This document shows, piece after piece, positions 1 through 7,056 of a stretch of DNA of 64,000 nucleotides. The notes beneath the pieces are model-generated. The model had not been told where the DNA came from and searched no databases. It saw only the letters and a program-made list of their open reading frames with translations. A program made the position numbers and the translations under genes. Source of the stretch: Gemmatimonadaceae bacterium (GTDB taxonomy: Bacteria; Gemmatimonadota; Gemmatimonadetes; Gemmatimonadales; Gemmatimonadaceae); the NCBI GenBank assembly GCA_025934775.1, contig JAICWO010000019.1:1-64000 (forward strand), read 5' to 3'. Within the stretch, counting starts at the first letter, position 1, and every line of letters starts with the position of its first letter.

Positions 1-124
1 CGAGGTAGGTTGCTCACGTGTTACGCACCCGTTCGCCGGTTGATGATTGCTCACCCCCCGTGACTTGCATGTGTTAAGCACGCCGCCAGCGTTCGTCCTG
101 AGCCAGGATCAAACTCTCCAATGA
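1..124 (-). rRNA. 16S rRNA, 5' end (partial)
   Basis: The reverse strand reads the near-universal 16S 5' sequence, including the 27F primer site (forward 98-117), then the GAACGCTGGCGGC and AACACATGCAAGTC blocks. Aligning the primer site to E. coli position 8 places the mature 5' end near 124. The gene runs off the left edge, so only about 8 % is present. A phylum assignment from this piece was not possible by eye. Confidence 0.97.
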
Positions 125-344
125 GTGTTTGACAAAAGCTCGTTCAGACCTCGCTGTCTCACGCTGTTGCTTTCGCATCCCGCGAAGACAGCGTGTCCGA
201 ATCACAGAATTGTTCGGTTCAAACTCTCCCCGGTACTCCGAACGAGCACCGGATCGACGAGTTCGCCTCGCACATCCGTTATTCCCAAATTCAATTATCA
301 AACAGCGTTAGAAACTTTCTGCGTCGCGTCAGCGACAGCCTTTA

Positions 345-373
345 ATACTACCAAGCTCTGACCGCATCGTCAA
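345..373 (-). promoter_or_regulatory. rRNA operon promoter P2
   Basis: On the minus strand a TTGACG -35 (368-373) and a TAGTAT -10 (345-350) are separated by exactly 17 nt. Transcription would begin near 338, giving a leader of about 215 nt before the 16S 5' end. No gene is supportable between 125 and 677; the stretch is rRNA leader and promoter region, AT-richer than its surroundings. Confidence 0.8.
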
Positions 374-514
374 GCGATTCCGCGAACTTCGTTGCGTGAT
401 TTTTTCACGCCGCTCGCGCCAACTTGCACTCGCTCGACCACGCTCCAGACCACCGCGATTTCACCCATCGCGAAATCATGAATGCGCGAGACCGCGCATT
501 CGCGGCGGGTCCGA

Positions 515-543
515 ATAATAACCAACCACCGATCGACATTCAA
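515..543 (-). promoter_or_regulatory. rRNA operon promoter P1
   Basis: A second sigma70-type promoter lies 170 bp upstream of P2: TTGAAT (538-543), 17-nt spacer, TATTAT (515-520), minus strand. Tandem promoters are typical of rRNA operons. Confidence 0.7.
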
Positions 544-677
544 CCCGGGAGCACACAACATCATGCCCGGCGAGCGCCCTTTTTTGGATCGGGCTGAGCC
601 GAGCGCCTACTCACGCGAACTGTGCGGAAGGGACGCGAGCTCGGGCCACGCTGTGCAACGTTGAGCCACCGACGGCC

Positions 678-710
678 GATGGGGGACCCGCTGCGTCCGG
701 ATCCCCCATC
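678..710 (-). terminator. Hairpin after tRNA cluster (candidate terminator)
   Basis: A perfect 9-bp inverted repeat (GATGGGGGA / TCCCCCATC) with a 15-nt loop starts 14 nt beyond the 3' end of tRNA-Lys on the minus strand. No U tract follows, so it may be a factor-assisted terminator or a processing signal. It separates the tRNA transcript from the rRNA promoters. Confidence 0.45.
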
Positions 711-723
711 GAGCACGGCAGTA

Positions 724-796
724 TGGGCCGTGTAGGAATCGAACCTACAACCTAGCGATTAAGAGTCGCTTGCTCTGCCAATTGAGCTAACGGCCC
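724..796 (-). tRNA. tRNA-Lys (anticodon CUU)
   Basis: A complete 73-nt cloverleaf: 7-bp acceptor GGGCCGT/ACGGCCC, anticodon loop CTCTTAA giving CUU, and T loop TTCGATT. The 3' CCA is not encoded, so it must be added after transcription. Last member of the Pro-Arg-Lys cluster. Confidence 0.96.
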
Positions 797-842
797 AGAG
801 CAAACTCAACGCGGTACAAACGCCGTCCAGCTCCCTCAAAAA

Positions 843-919
843 TGGCGCGCCAGGAGGGAATCGAACCCCCGACCCACAGCTTAGAAGGCTGTTGCTCTAT
901 CCAACTGAGCTACTGGCGC
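843..919 (-). tRNA. tRNA-Arg (anticodon UCU)
   Basis: A 77-nt cloverleaf with acceptor GCGCCAG/CTGGCGC, anticodon loop CTTCTAA (UCU), and an encoded CCA (843-845) after discriminator G. It decodes AGA/AGG, rare codons in such a GC-rich genome. Confidence 0.96.
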
Positions 920-941
920 TTCATGACCAAGGTGCCGCAGG

Positions 942-1015
942 TCGGGGCGCCCGGATTTGAACCGGGGACCTCCTGCTCCCAAAGCAGGCGCGATACCAGG
1001 CTACGCTACGCCCCG
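942..1015 (-). tRNA. tRNA-Pro (anticodon UGG)
   Basis: The acceptor is CGGGGCG/CGCCCCG and the anticodon loop TTTGGGA gives UGG. The CCA end is not fully encoded (ACCT follows the acceptor). First gene of the cluster, starting a few nucleotides after the predicted transcription start of the promoter at 1028-1056. Confidence 0.96.
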
Positions 1016-1027
1016 CGTGAGCCTCCG

Positions 1028-1056
1028 AATGTACCAAGTCCTTGTGTCAGAATCAA
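1028..1056 (-). promoter_or_regulatory. tRNA cluster promoter
   Basis: TTGATT (1051-1056), 17-nt spacer and TACATT (1028-1033) on the minus strand. The -35 overlaps the rdgB stop codon. The predicted start near 1021 is about 6 nt upstream of mature tRNA-Pro. Confidence 0.6.
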
Positions 1057-1670
1057 CTGGCTCGAGCGAGCTCCGCGATGGCGCGAATGAGCGCTCGGAA
1101 CGCACGCGCACGGTGACTCACGATCGCCTTCTCCTCGCGCGATACCTCGGCGAACGTTCTCCCGAGCTCGGCGGAAAGAAAGTAGGGATCATAGCCGAAC
1201 CCGCCCGAGCCTCGAGGCGCTTCGGTCATTGAGCCATGCACTTCGCCGCGACAGACGAGCTCGCGGTCTCGGTCCACGTACGCCGCCGCACACACGTACG
1301 ACGCATGTCGGTCCCGCTCGTTCGCGAGCGAGGCGAGCAGCAGTCGATTGTTCTCGTCGTCCAGGGCCTGACCGGTGAGGTCGGGACGGCCGCTCCACCG
1401 CTTGCTCCGCACCCCCGGCCGTCCGCCGAGCGCATCGACGCAGAGGCCGGAATCATCGGCCACGGTCGCACGGGCGGTGAGGCGATGAAAATAGCGAGCC
1501 TTGGCGAGCGCGTTCTCCTCGAAGGTCTCGTAGACCTCGAGCGCGTCCTCGTTTGAGGATTCATGAATACCAACATCGTCAAGGTCGAGGACGTCCAAGC
1601 CACACTCGCCGAACAGCGGGCGCAGCTCGCGCAGCTTTCCCGCGCTCCGCGTCGCGAGCACCACGATCAT
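1053..1670 (-). CDS. rdgB: RdgB/HAM1 non-canonical purine NTP pyrophosphatase
   Basis: Hydrolyses dITP, XTP and ITP to the monophosphate and pyrophosphate, clearing deaminated purines from the nucleotide pool (family knowledge). The 205-residue product has the HAM1 signatures: the N-terminal nucleotide-binding run [16 protein letters not shown] (5-20), [13 protein letters not shown] (71-83), [10 protein letters not shown] (155-164) and the C-terminal SHRARAF. The ATG at 1670 overlaps the rph stop by 4 bases (ATGA), the classic rph-rdgB pairing. A much longer open frame continues upstream, but it lies inside rph and is a high-GC shadow. Confidence 0.95.
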   Translation of the reverse strand: MIVVLATRSAGKLRELRPLFGECGLDVLDLDDVGIHESSNEDALEVYETFEENALAKARYFHRLTARATVADDSGLCVDALGGRPGVRSKRWSGRPDLTGQALDDENNRLLLASLANERDRHASYVCAAAYVDRDRELVCRGEVHGSMTEAPRGSGGFGYDPYFLSAELGRTFAEVSREEKAIVSHRARAFRALIRAIAELARAS

Positions 1671-2395
1671 CCTCCGAGCACGCGCTGCTGGGCCGAATCC
1701 AGTTCGCCGAGGCCCTTCACGGCGAGCGCGAGCAACGCATCGAGCTCGCCGCGGCTGAAGGTGCCGTGCTCCCCCGTGCCCTGCACCTCCACGAATCCGC
1801 CCTCGCTGCTCATCACGACATTCATATCGACGGCCGCGCGGACGTCCTCCTCGTACTCGAGGTCGAGCCGCGGCGTGGTGCCGACGATCCCCACGCTCAC
1901 GGCCGCGACGCGGCGCTTCACGGGCGATGCCGCGATGCGTCCGCTGGCCGCGAGCCAGTTGAATGCGTCCACGGCGGCGACGCACGCACCCGTGATCGAC
2001 GCGGTGCGCGTTCCGCCATCGGCGACGAGCACGTCGCAGTCGAGCTTGACGGTGTACTCGCCGAATCGGAAGTCGTCGAGCATGGCACGAATGCTTCGTC
2101 CGATGAGCCGCTGAATTTCCTGCGTGCGGCCGCCGATCTGGGACCGCTCTCGCGACGTGCGCGTCTTCGTGGCGCGCGGGAGCATCGCGTACTCGGCGGT
2201 GAGCCACCCTTCACCGCGCCCGCGCCGCCAGCTGGGCACGCCGTCCTCGACGGAGGCGGTGCACAGCACGCGCGTCACGCCGAAGCTCACGAGACATGAG
2301 CCTTCGGCGTATGGAGCGACGCCGCGCTCGAGTACCACCGGCCGCATGTCGTCGTCGCGGCGGGAGGCGCGCGACGGAAGCTGATCAACGTCCAC
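1667..2395 (-). CDS. rph: Ribonuclease PH
   Basis: Phosphorolytic 3'-5' exoribonuclease that trims tRNA 3' extensions. The 242-residue product matches the family's usual length. It has the N-terminal MRPVVLERG motif, [16 protein letters not shown], the [20 protein letters not shown] region that binds phosphate and RNA, and [19 protein letters not shown]. The GTG start at 2395 lies 11 nt inside rfaE2. No clear Shine-Dalgarno is visible, so translation is probably coupled to rfaE2. Confidence 0.96.
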   Translation of the reverse strand: MDVDQLPSRASRRDDDMRPVVLERGVAPYAEGSCLVSFGVTRVLCTASVEDGVPSWRRGRGEGWLTAEYAMLPRATKTRTSRERSQIGGRTQEIQRLIGRSIRAMLDDFRFGEYTVKLDCDVLVADGGTRTASITGACVAAVDAFNWLAASGRIAASPVKRRVAAVSVGIVGTTPRLDLEYEEDVRAAVDMNVVMSSEGGFVEVQGTGEHGTFSRGELDALLALAVKGLGELDSAQQRVLGG

Positions 2396-2867
2396 GGAGT
2401 CGTTCGATGGTCGAGGTGGTGGAATGCCCGGGAGTCAGCGGGATGACGATCACGTCGCCGCCGCGCGCTCGCACATCATGCGCACCGACGATCGACGCTT
2501 CAGTATAGTCGCCTCCCTTCACGAGCACGTCGGGCTCGAGAAAGCGAATGAGGTCGAGCGGCGTGTCCTCCTCGAACAGCACGACGGCATCGACCATCTG
2601 CAGCGCGGCGAGCACGTACGCGCGCTCCGCCTCGCTTCGCACGGGCCGCTCGGGCCCCTTGAGCCGGCGCACGGAGGCATCGCTGTTCAGGCCGACGACG
2701 AGCGCGTCACCATGCGATCGCGCGCCGAGGAGCACATCGATGTGCCCCGGATGGACGAGGTCGAATACACCGTTCGTGAACACGACGCGGCCAGACACGC
2801 GCGAACGCCAGAGGCGCGCGCGATCCCAACTCAAGATTTTTTCGAGCGGAGTGGAGGCCACGCTCAA
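2385..2867 (-). CDS. rfaE2: RfaE2-type ADP-heptose synthase nucleotidyltransferase
   Basis: Transfers a nucleotide to D-glycero-beta-D-manno-heptose 1-phosphate for lipopolysaccharide inner core synthesis. At 160 residues it corresponds to the stand-alone C-terminal domain of HldE. The cytidylyltransferase core is clear: [14 protein letters not shown] near residues 30-43 with the HxGH motif, then [13 protein letters not shown] and VLVKGGDYT. The start is TTG at 2867, or GTG two codons later; the TTG overlaps the previous stop as TTGA. The kinase half (rfaE1/hldA) is not in the window. Confidence 0.88.
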   Translation of the reverse strand: MSVASTPLEKILSWDRARLWRSRVSGRVVFTNGVFDLVHPGHIDVLLGARSHGDALVVGLNSDASVRRLKGPERPVRSEAERAYVLAALQMVDAVVLFEEDTPLDLIRFLEPDVLVKGGDYTEASIVGAHDVRARGGDVIVIPLTPGHSTTSTIERLRGR

Positions 2868-3214
2868 AGCGGACCTTCGGCGTGCGGGTGGAAGTGCAGC
2901 TCGGCGACGTACATCGGGAGCTCGACGCGCTCGTAGTACTCGGACTCGAGCGAGATCGATTTGGCGGTGCGACGGATCGAGATGTTCCCCGCCGCATCGG
3001 GCAAGCCGAGCGAGTCAGCCGTCGCGCGCAGGTGCTCGAGGATCTGATCGTTGGGGCTGCGAGCGGCGAAGCGGACCGTCTGGTGCATCTCGTCGTTGTA
3101 CTGGTAATACCGCCAGTACACCTCGGCGACGTTGGCGCCGAAATACAAAATCGCGGCAACGATCAAGAGGCTGAACAAGCAGCCCGTGGAGCTGGTGCCG
3201 CGGCGCGCGCTCAC
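2864..3214 (-). CDS. Small membrane-anchored protein, DUF4845-like
   Basis: About 116 residues with one N-terminal transmembrane segment ([20 protein letters not shown]) and a small soluble domain expected outside the membrane. The size and layout resemble DUF4845-type proteins, but I cannot confirm the family by eye. I chose the GTG at 3214 because it overlaps the lptE stop as GTGA; a TTG one codon earlier is also possible. It lies between lptE and rfaE2, which suggests an envelope role (inference). Confidence 0.75.
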   Translation of the reverse strand: MSARRGTSSTGCLFSLLIVAAILYFGANVAEVYWRYYQYNDEMHQTVRFAARSPNDQILEHLRATADSLGLPDAAGNISIRRTAKSISLESEYYERVELPMYVAELHFHPHAEGPL

Positions 3215-3708
3215 CAATTCGACTGCACCCCTTCGACGATCGTGTTGACGATCTTCTCGATGGCCTGCTGTCGGCCCTGCGCTTCCGCGCGCTCATCGTA
3301 ATCGGCTTCCTGCCGCAACGACTTGTTCGAGTAGAGGACGTGGCCATTGGACTGATCCACGATCTCGACGTCGACAGTGATCTGGAGCCGTCGACGCGCG
3401 CTCACGGCCTGCTGGGGGTTCGCGCTGAATCCGATCGGCACGTCAGCGTCGTAGGCCATGATCGTCCCGTGCACGAGTGCGTCGGCCTTGTCGGGCGACG
3501 CATCGCGCACGCCGAGTCGCCGTTGAAGCTCCTTGTGCATCTGATCGTAGAGCTCCTTCGACACGTCCGGCGATGCGGTCTGATTGTCGAAGCTGGAGAT
3601 CGCCATCGTGTGGATGTTGGCTGGCAATCCGCCGCCAGCGAAGCTGTAGAAGCAACCCGTGACGAGCAGCAGCGCGGCGCTAATGCACGAAACGCCAAGT
3701 CGACGCAT
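3211..3708 (-). CDS. LptE-like LPS-assembly lipoprotein
   Basis: A 165-residue lipoprotein: MRRLGVSCISAALLLVTGC ends in a lipobox with Cys19. The mature part begins YSFAGGGLPANIHTMAI, the usual opening of LptE-like proteins, followed by an alternating alpha/beta layout (SKELYDQMHKELQRRLGV). LptE plugs the LptD outer-membrane barrel that inserts LPS (family knowledge). The frame is open further upstream, but the ATG at 3708 gives the textbook signal peptide. Co-transcription with rfaE2 supports an LPS role. The assignment is at fold level, so I leave the symbol blank. Confidence 0.78.
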   Translation of the reverse strand: MRRLGVSCISAALLLVTGCFYSFAGGGLPANIHTMAISSFDNQTASPDVSKELYDQMHKELQRRLGVRDASPDKADALVHGTIMAYDADVPIGFSANPQQAVSARRRLQITVDVEIVDQSNGHVLYSNKSLRQEADYDERAEAQGRQQAIEKIVNTIVEGVQSNW

Positions 3709-4324
3709 CGAACTCCGGTACCTCTTCCGTACGAGTAATCGTGAGCTGCAGCGAGCGGCGGGCGCGCTCGTTCCGATATTGGATGTGCGTGGCGTCCGAC
3801 CGCTCGACCCACTCCTCGACTTTGCCGTCACTCACGCGATCCACGCGGCGCAGCGTGTCTCCTTGAAAGGTAAGCCGCCACGCGACCGGGCGGCCGATAT
3901 CGGCGCGGCGGACGTCACCCTCCACCCGAATGACTGTGTCGGGCAGATTTGGCAACGCGACGCGACCCAAGGCCGCCCACAGAAGCGTGGGCGGCGGGAT
4001 GAGGCGGCGAATCATGTCGCTGCCAGGCGCTTGCACGGAATCGCCGATCAGGATCGCCGCGCCGTTTCCGAATCCGCCGGCCAGAAAAAAGTCGAGACGC
4101 GCGCTGTCCGGCGTCGCGATGCGCGCCACACCGTCGCCTTTGGCGGACATCTCGCGATCGTCCAGCGTCCAGTTGAACACGAGCTGGTGATGACCGGGAG
4201 CGATGACGGTGCGCGGCAGCGTCGCGGGCGCGGCGGGTGCGCCGGCGATCGGCGCGAGCCGCGGCACGCACGCCGAGACGACGAGCGAGACGGCGAGTGT
4301 CGCGCTGACGAGCCGGCGACTCAT
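3680..4324 (-). CDS. Putative outer-membrane lipoprotein, unknown function
   Basis: A 214-residue protein with a lipoprotein signal (MSRRLVSATLAVSLVVSAC, lipobox VSAC). The mature domain looks beta-rich, with phrases such as HHQLVFNWTLDDREMSAKGDG and GRPVAWRLTFQGDTLRRV that recall LolA/LolB-style lipid-binding half-barrels. I cannot name a family. The start overlaps the ybgC stop (ATGA), and its 3' end overlaps lptE by 29 nt. It may help carry lipoprotein or LPS to the outer membrane; that is context-based inference only. Confidence 0.8.
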   Translation of the reverse strand: MSRRLVSATLAVSLVVSACVPRLAPIAGAPAAPATLPRTVIAPGHHQLVFNWTLDDREMSAKGDGVARIATPDSARLDFFLAGGFGNGAAILIGDSVQAPGSDMIRRLIPPPTLLWAALGRVALPNLPDTVIRVEGDVRRADIGRPVAWRLTFQGDTLRRVDRVSDGKVEEWVERSDATHIQYRNERARRSLQLTITRTEEVPEFDASTWRFVH

Positions 4325-4746
4325 GGATCGAACAGCGAGCGGACCACCGGCGGGAGCGCCGTTGGCCGGCCGGAGCGGTCGATCGAGACGAGCGCCGTGC
4401 GCGCGGTCACGAGCCGCTCCCCGCTTTCGACTTTGGTGATCACGTAGTCGAACGTGATGCCGCGCGAGCGCACGTCGGCGAGCGTCGTACGAACGCGGAT
4501 CAGATCATCGTATCGCGCGGCGGAATGAAAGCGCGCGGAAAGCTCCGACACCGCGAGCCCGATTCCGGCGCGCTCGATGTCGGCGTAGCTCATGCCGCGC
4601 ATGCGGATGTAATCGGTTCGTCCCACTTCGCACCAGATGAGATAGTTGGTGTGGTACACCACGCCCATCTGGTCGGTTTCCGCGTAGCGCACACGGAACT
4701 CGACGTCGTGATGCGGTGACTCGGCACCGCTGCTCGAATTGGTCAC
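4321..4746 (-). CDS. ybgC: Acyl-CoA thioesterase, YbgC/4-hydroxybenzoyl-CoA thioesterase family
   Basis: A hotdog-fold thioesterase of 141 residues. The family signature is intact: VRYAETDQMGVVYHTNYLIW with the catalytic Asp of the Tyr-x-x-Thr-Asp motif, then EVGRTDYIRMRGMSY. In proteobacteria ybgC sits with tol-pal; here it leads the lptE-rfaE2 group, which again points to the envelope. The start is GTG at 4746, 64 bp from the divergent lpxH-like gene. Confidence 0.88.
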   Translation of the reverse strand: MTNSSSGAESPHHDVEFRVRYAETDQMGVVYHTNYLIWCEVGRTDYIRMRGMSYADIERAGIGLAVSELSARFHSAARYDDLIRVRTTLADVRSRGITFDYVITKVESGERLVTARTALVSIDRSGRPTALPPVVRSLFDP

Positions 4747-4775
4747 GACGGCGAAGATCGTCGAGCCATGTCCGT

Positions 4776-4804
4776 TTGTAAAGCGAACGCGAGATCGGTA
4801 ACAT
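4776..4804 (+). promoter_or_regulatory. Promoter of lpxH-like gene, predicts a leaderless mRNA
   Basis: TTGTAA (4776-4781), 17-nt spacer and TAACAT (4799-4804). Only six bases separate the -10 from the GTG start at 4811, so the transcript would begin at or next to the start codon. No Shine-Dalgarno is present. Confidence 0.6.
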
Positions 4805-4810
4805 TCGCGC

Positions 4811-5596
4811 GTGCTGACCTCGCCCTGCTACGTCATGTCGGATGCGCACCTCGGATTCGCCTCGCGCGAGGTCGAGCGATCCGTGATCGGCTTCTTTCGG
4901 CATGTCGCGACGACCGGCGGGTCGCTCATCGTCAACGGCGATCTGTTCGAGTTCTGGTTCGAGTGGCGCACGGTCGTGCCGCGCAGCGGCTTTCGCGCGG
5001 CAGCCGCCCTCGCCGACGTCGTCGACGCCGGCGTTCCAGTGCTGATGATCGCCGGGAATCACGATTGCTGGGGCGGCGACATTCTCCGGCGTGACCTCGG
5101 CGTGGACTACCGCTTCGGCCCGTTGGACGAAGAGATCGCCGGATGGCGCGCGCACATCGAGCACGGCGACGGCTTGCGTCCGATCGAAGATCGCAAATAC
5201 CGGATGATCCGACCGGTCCTGCGCAGCACGCTCGCGATGCGCGCCTATCGTTGGCTTCACCCTGATCTTGCGACGCCGCTCGCGACGCACAGCTCCGGCG
5301 CGAGCCGCACGTACGCGGCGCGCGACGGCGGCCGCGGACTCCGCGACGCGGCCATCAGAGCAGCGAACGCGGATCCGAGTCGCGATCTCATCGTGTTCGG
5401 GCACTCGCACGTAGCCACACTCGAGCGGCTGCCGACCGGAGCCATCTACGGTAATCCAGGCTCGTGGCTCGATCAGCCGTCGTACCTTCGCGTGACCGGC
5501 GATCGTGTCGCGCTGCGCGAATGGACCGGCTCAGCCGAGAGTGCGGATCTCCACGCCTTCGATCGCGCCGCCGAGAAAGCGCTGCCCAAGCTGTAG
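4811..5596 (+). CDS. LpxH-like metallophosphoesterase (UDP-2,3-diacylglucosamine hydrolase family)
   Basis: A calcineurin-type phosphoesterase of 261 residues carrying the metal-ligand blocks in order: SDAHLGF (10-16), NGDLFEFWFEW, GNHDCWG, EHGDG and FGHSHVATLE. The pattern GDLFEFW...GNHD...GHSH is that of LpxH, which hydrolyses UDP-2,3-diacylglucosamine to lipid X in lipid A synthesis. Identity to true LpxH cannot be judged here, so a related phosphodiesterase is possible. The start is GTG at 4811. The 3' end overlaps convergent murI by 66 nt. Confidence 0.8.
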   Translation: MLTSPCYVMSDAHLGFASREVERSVIGFFRHVATTGGSLIVNGDLFEFWFEWRTVVPRSGFRAAAALADVVDAGVPVLMIAGNHDCWGGDILRRDLGVDYRFGPLDEEIAGWRAHIEHGDGLRPIEDRKYRMIRPVLRSTLAMRAYRWLHPDLATPLATHSSGASRTYAARDGGRGLRDAAIRAANADPSRDLIVFGHSHVATLERLPTGAIYGNPGSWLDQPSYLRVTGDRVALREWTGSAESADLHAFDRAAEKALPKL

Positions 5597-6352
5597 AAAC
5601 TGGAGCGGATCGTCCGAGGCGATGAACCGATAATTCGGCTCGGCGTCCGCGGCGGCGGCGAGCGATTCGTCGTGCAGCGCGCGCGCCGTCTCCGCCGCGG
5701 TCTCCTCCGCACTGTCGATCAGCCGCACGTCGGGCCCGAGCACTTCACCGAGCAGCGGCTTGAGCAGCGGATAGTGCGTGCAGCCGAGCACCAATGTATC
5801 GATGTCGGCCTCGAGCATCGGCGCCAGATATTCTTTCGCCACCAGGCGCGTGGCCGGGTGGTCGGTCCATCCTTCCTCGACCAGCGGCACGAACAGTGGA
5901 CACGCGCGCGCGGTGATCATGACGTCGGGGTTGAGCGCGCGTATTGCGCGCTCGTACGCGCCAGACTTGATCGTGCCGACCGTCCCGATGACGCCGATGT
6001 GCCCGCGGCGCGTCGCCGCTACGGCGGCGCGCGCGCCAGGCTCCACGACACCGACGATCGGCATGTCGAACTCCTCGCGCAGCGTGCCGAGCGCGTGCGC
6101 GGTCGCCGTGTTGCACGCGATGACGATGTTCTTCACCCCCTGCTCGCGGAGGAAGCTCGCGATCTCGCGGCTGTAGCGCCGCACGGTGTCCGGGCTCTTT
6201 GGACCGTACGGCACGCGCGCGGTGTCGCCGAAGTAGATCACGCTTTCGTGCGGAAGCTGGCGGATGATCTCGTGCGCGACCGTGAGTCCGCCGATGCCGG
6301 AATCGAAGACGCCGATCGGCGCGGGGGCGCCCCGCGCGACGCGTGCGCTCAC
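5531..6352 (-). CDS. murI: Glutamate racemase
   Basis: Converts L- to D-glutamate for peptidoglycan. The 273-residue product shows the two catalytic-cysteine motifs IVIACNTATAHA and LVLGCTHYPLL, plus N-terminal GVFDSGIGGLTVAHEI and YFGDTARVPYG. Of two adjacent GTG codons, that at 6352 overlaps the upstream stop (GTGA) and is preferred. The last 66 nt are antisense to the lpxH-like gene. Confidence 0.95.
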   Translation of the reverse strand: MSARVARGAPAPIGVFDSGIGGLTVAHEIIRQLPHESVIYFGDTARVPYGPKSPDTVRRYSREIASFLREQGVKNIVIACNTATAHALGTLREEFDMPIVGVVEPGARAAVAATRRGHIGVIGTVGTIKSGAYERAIRALNPDVMITARACPLFVPLVEEGWTDHPATRLVAKEYLAPMLEADIDTLVLGCTHYPLLKPLLGEVLGPDVRLIDSAEETAAETARALHDESLAAAADAEPNYRFIASDDPLQFLQLGQRFLGGAIEGVEIRTLG

Positions 6353-6927
6353 CACCGGAACGATGCGCTCACGACGGCGCCGTGATCCGGGAGGAGGCGA
6401 AAACCGAGGCGCGCGGGAATGTCCCAGAGATGCGCCGCGACGTACGCGTCGGCGCCCGCGAAGAGATGATTCGCGACGAGCAGTGCGACCCAGTCCTCTA
6501 CGTGCGCGCGTCGCGTGCGGACCTCCGTGCCGGTGAAGCGCGGGCGGACCGTGTCCGGCACCGCGAGCGCGTTGCCCTGCGCGTCGACGTAGGACAGGGT
6601 CAACGTGTCGTTCACCGTGCGGCGCGCCTCGTGGACGTCGGCGCCGGACTCGCGGATCATGCCGATGGAGATCGCTTCGACGAGCATGAAGCTCGCGGCC
6701 GCCTTGTCGCGACCGAGGACCGTCTGGGAGTAGCCGGGCAGCAGAAAGGAATAGAGGAACGCACGGCGCGGCGTGAGCGGCGGCTGGATGGAATCGTCGA
6801 ACGCGACCGGAGCTGCGATCGCAAGCGGGGCGCGTGGAATCGAATCGGGACGCTGTGCGGCCGCCAGCGACGGCGCAACGGCGGCCACGCCGCCCGCAAC
6901 GACAAATGCTAATATACGGATCGTCAT
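6349..6927 (-). CDS. Exported/membrane protein, DUF5683-like, unknown function
   Basis: A 192-residue protein with a cleavable signal (MTIRILAFVVAGGVAAVAPSLA, then AQRPDS) and an internal hydrophobic segment RAFLYSFLLPGYSQTVLGRD that resembles the PG-Y/GQ motif of DUF5683 proteins. A second hydrophobic run is AAASFMLVEAISIGM. The function is unknown. It follows tRNA-Sec on the same strand and overlaps murI. A TAGAAT hexamer lies six bases before the ATG. Confidence 0.8.
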   Translation of the reverse strand: MTIRILAFVVAGGVAAVAPSLAAAQRPDSIPRAPLAIAAPVAFDDSIQPPLTPRRAFLYSFLLPGYSQTVLGRDKAAASFMLVEAISIGMIRESGADVHEARRTVNDTLTLSYVDAQGNALAVPDTVRPRFTGTEVRTRRAHVEDWVALLVANHLFAGADAYVAAHLWDIPARLGFRLLPDHGAVVSASFRW

Positions 6928-6933
6928 ATTTCG

Positions 6934-6939
6934 ATTCTA
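6934..6939 (-). promoter_or_regulatory. Candidate -10 element (TAGAAT) before the 6349-6927 gene
   Basis: TAGAAT on the minus strand ends six bases before the ATG at 6927, the same geometry as the lpxH-like promoter. No good -35 is visible, and read-through from tRNA-Sec is the alternative. Confidence 0.35.
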
Positions 6940-6951
6940 ATCGTGCCGTGA

Positions 6952-7049
6952 TGGCGGGAGTGCATGGGAATCGAACCCACCCAACCCGACGTCGTCAGGT
7001 CGCGAACGGTTTTGAAGACCGTGAGAGCCACCAGGCTCCATCCACTCCC
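6952..7049 (-). tRNA. selC: tRNA-Sec (selenocysteine, anticodon UCA)
   Basis: A 98-nt tRNA including encoded CCA (6952-6954). It has the hallmarks of tRNA-Sec: anticodon loop CTTCAAA (UCA), a 6-bp D stem with a 4-nt loop (GGAGCC TGGT GGCTCT), a long variable arm with an 8-bp stem, and an extended acceptor/T stack. The acceptor pairs over seven positions (GGGAGTG/CACTCCC) with a G-G opposition at position 8. Its 5' end is only 7 nt after the selD stop, so the two are probably co-transcribed. Confidence 0.96.
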
Positions 7050-7056
7050 GTGCGAA

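Noticed and set aside
125-344. boxA antitermination element in the rRNA leader
   Set aside because: I looked for a TGCTCTTTAACA-like element on the minus strand and found only weak matches (GCTTTTGTCAA), not enough to report.
6952-7049. Reading the UCA tRNA as a suppressor or aberrant tRNA-Ser
   Set aside because: The 6-bp D stem with a 4-nt loop, extended variable arm, anticodon UCA and adjacency to a UGA-containing selD all favour tRNA-Sec, despite a G-G mismatch at acceptor position 8.
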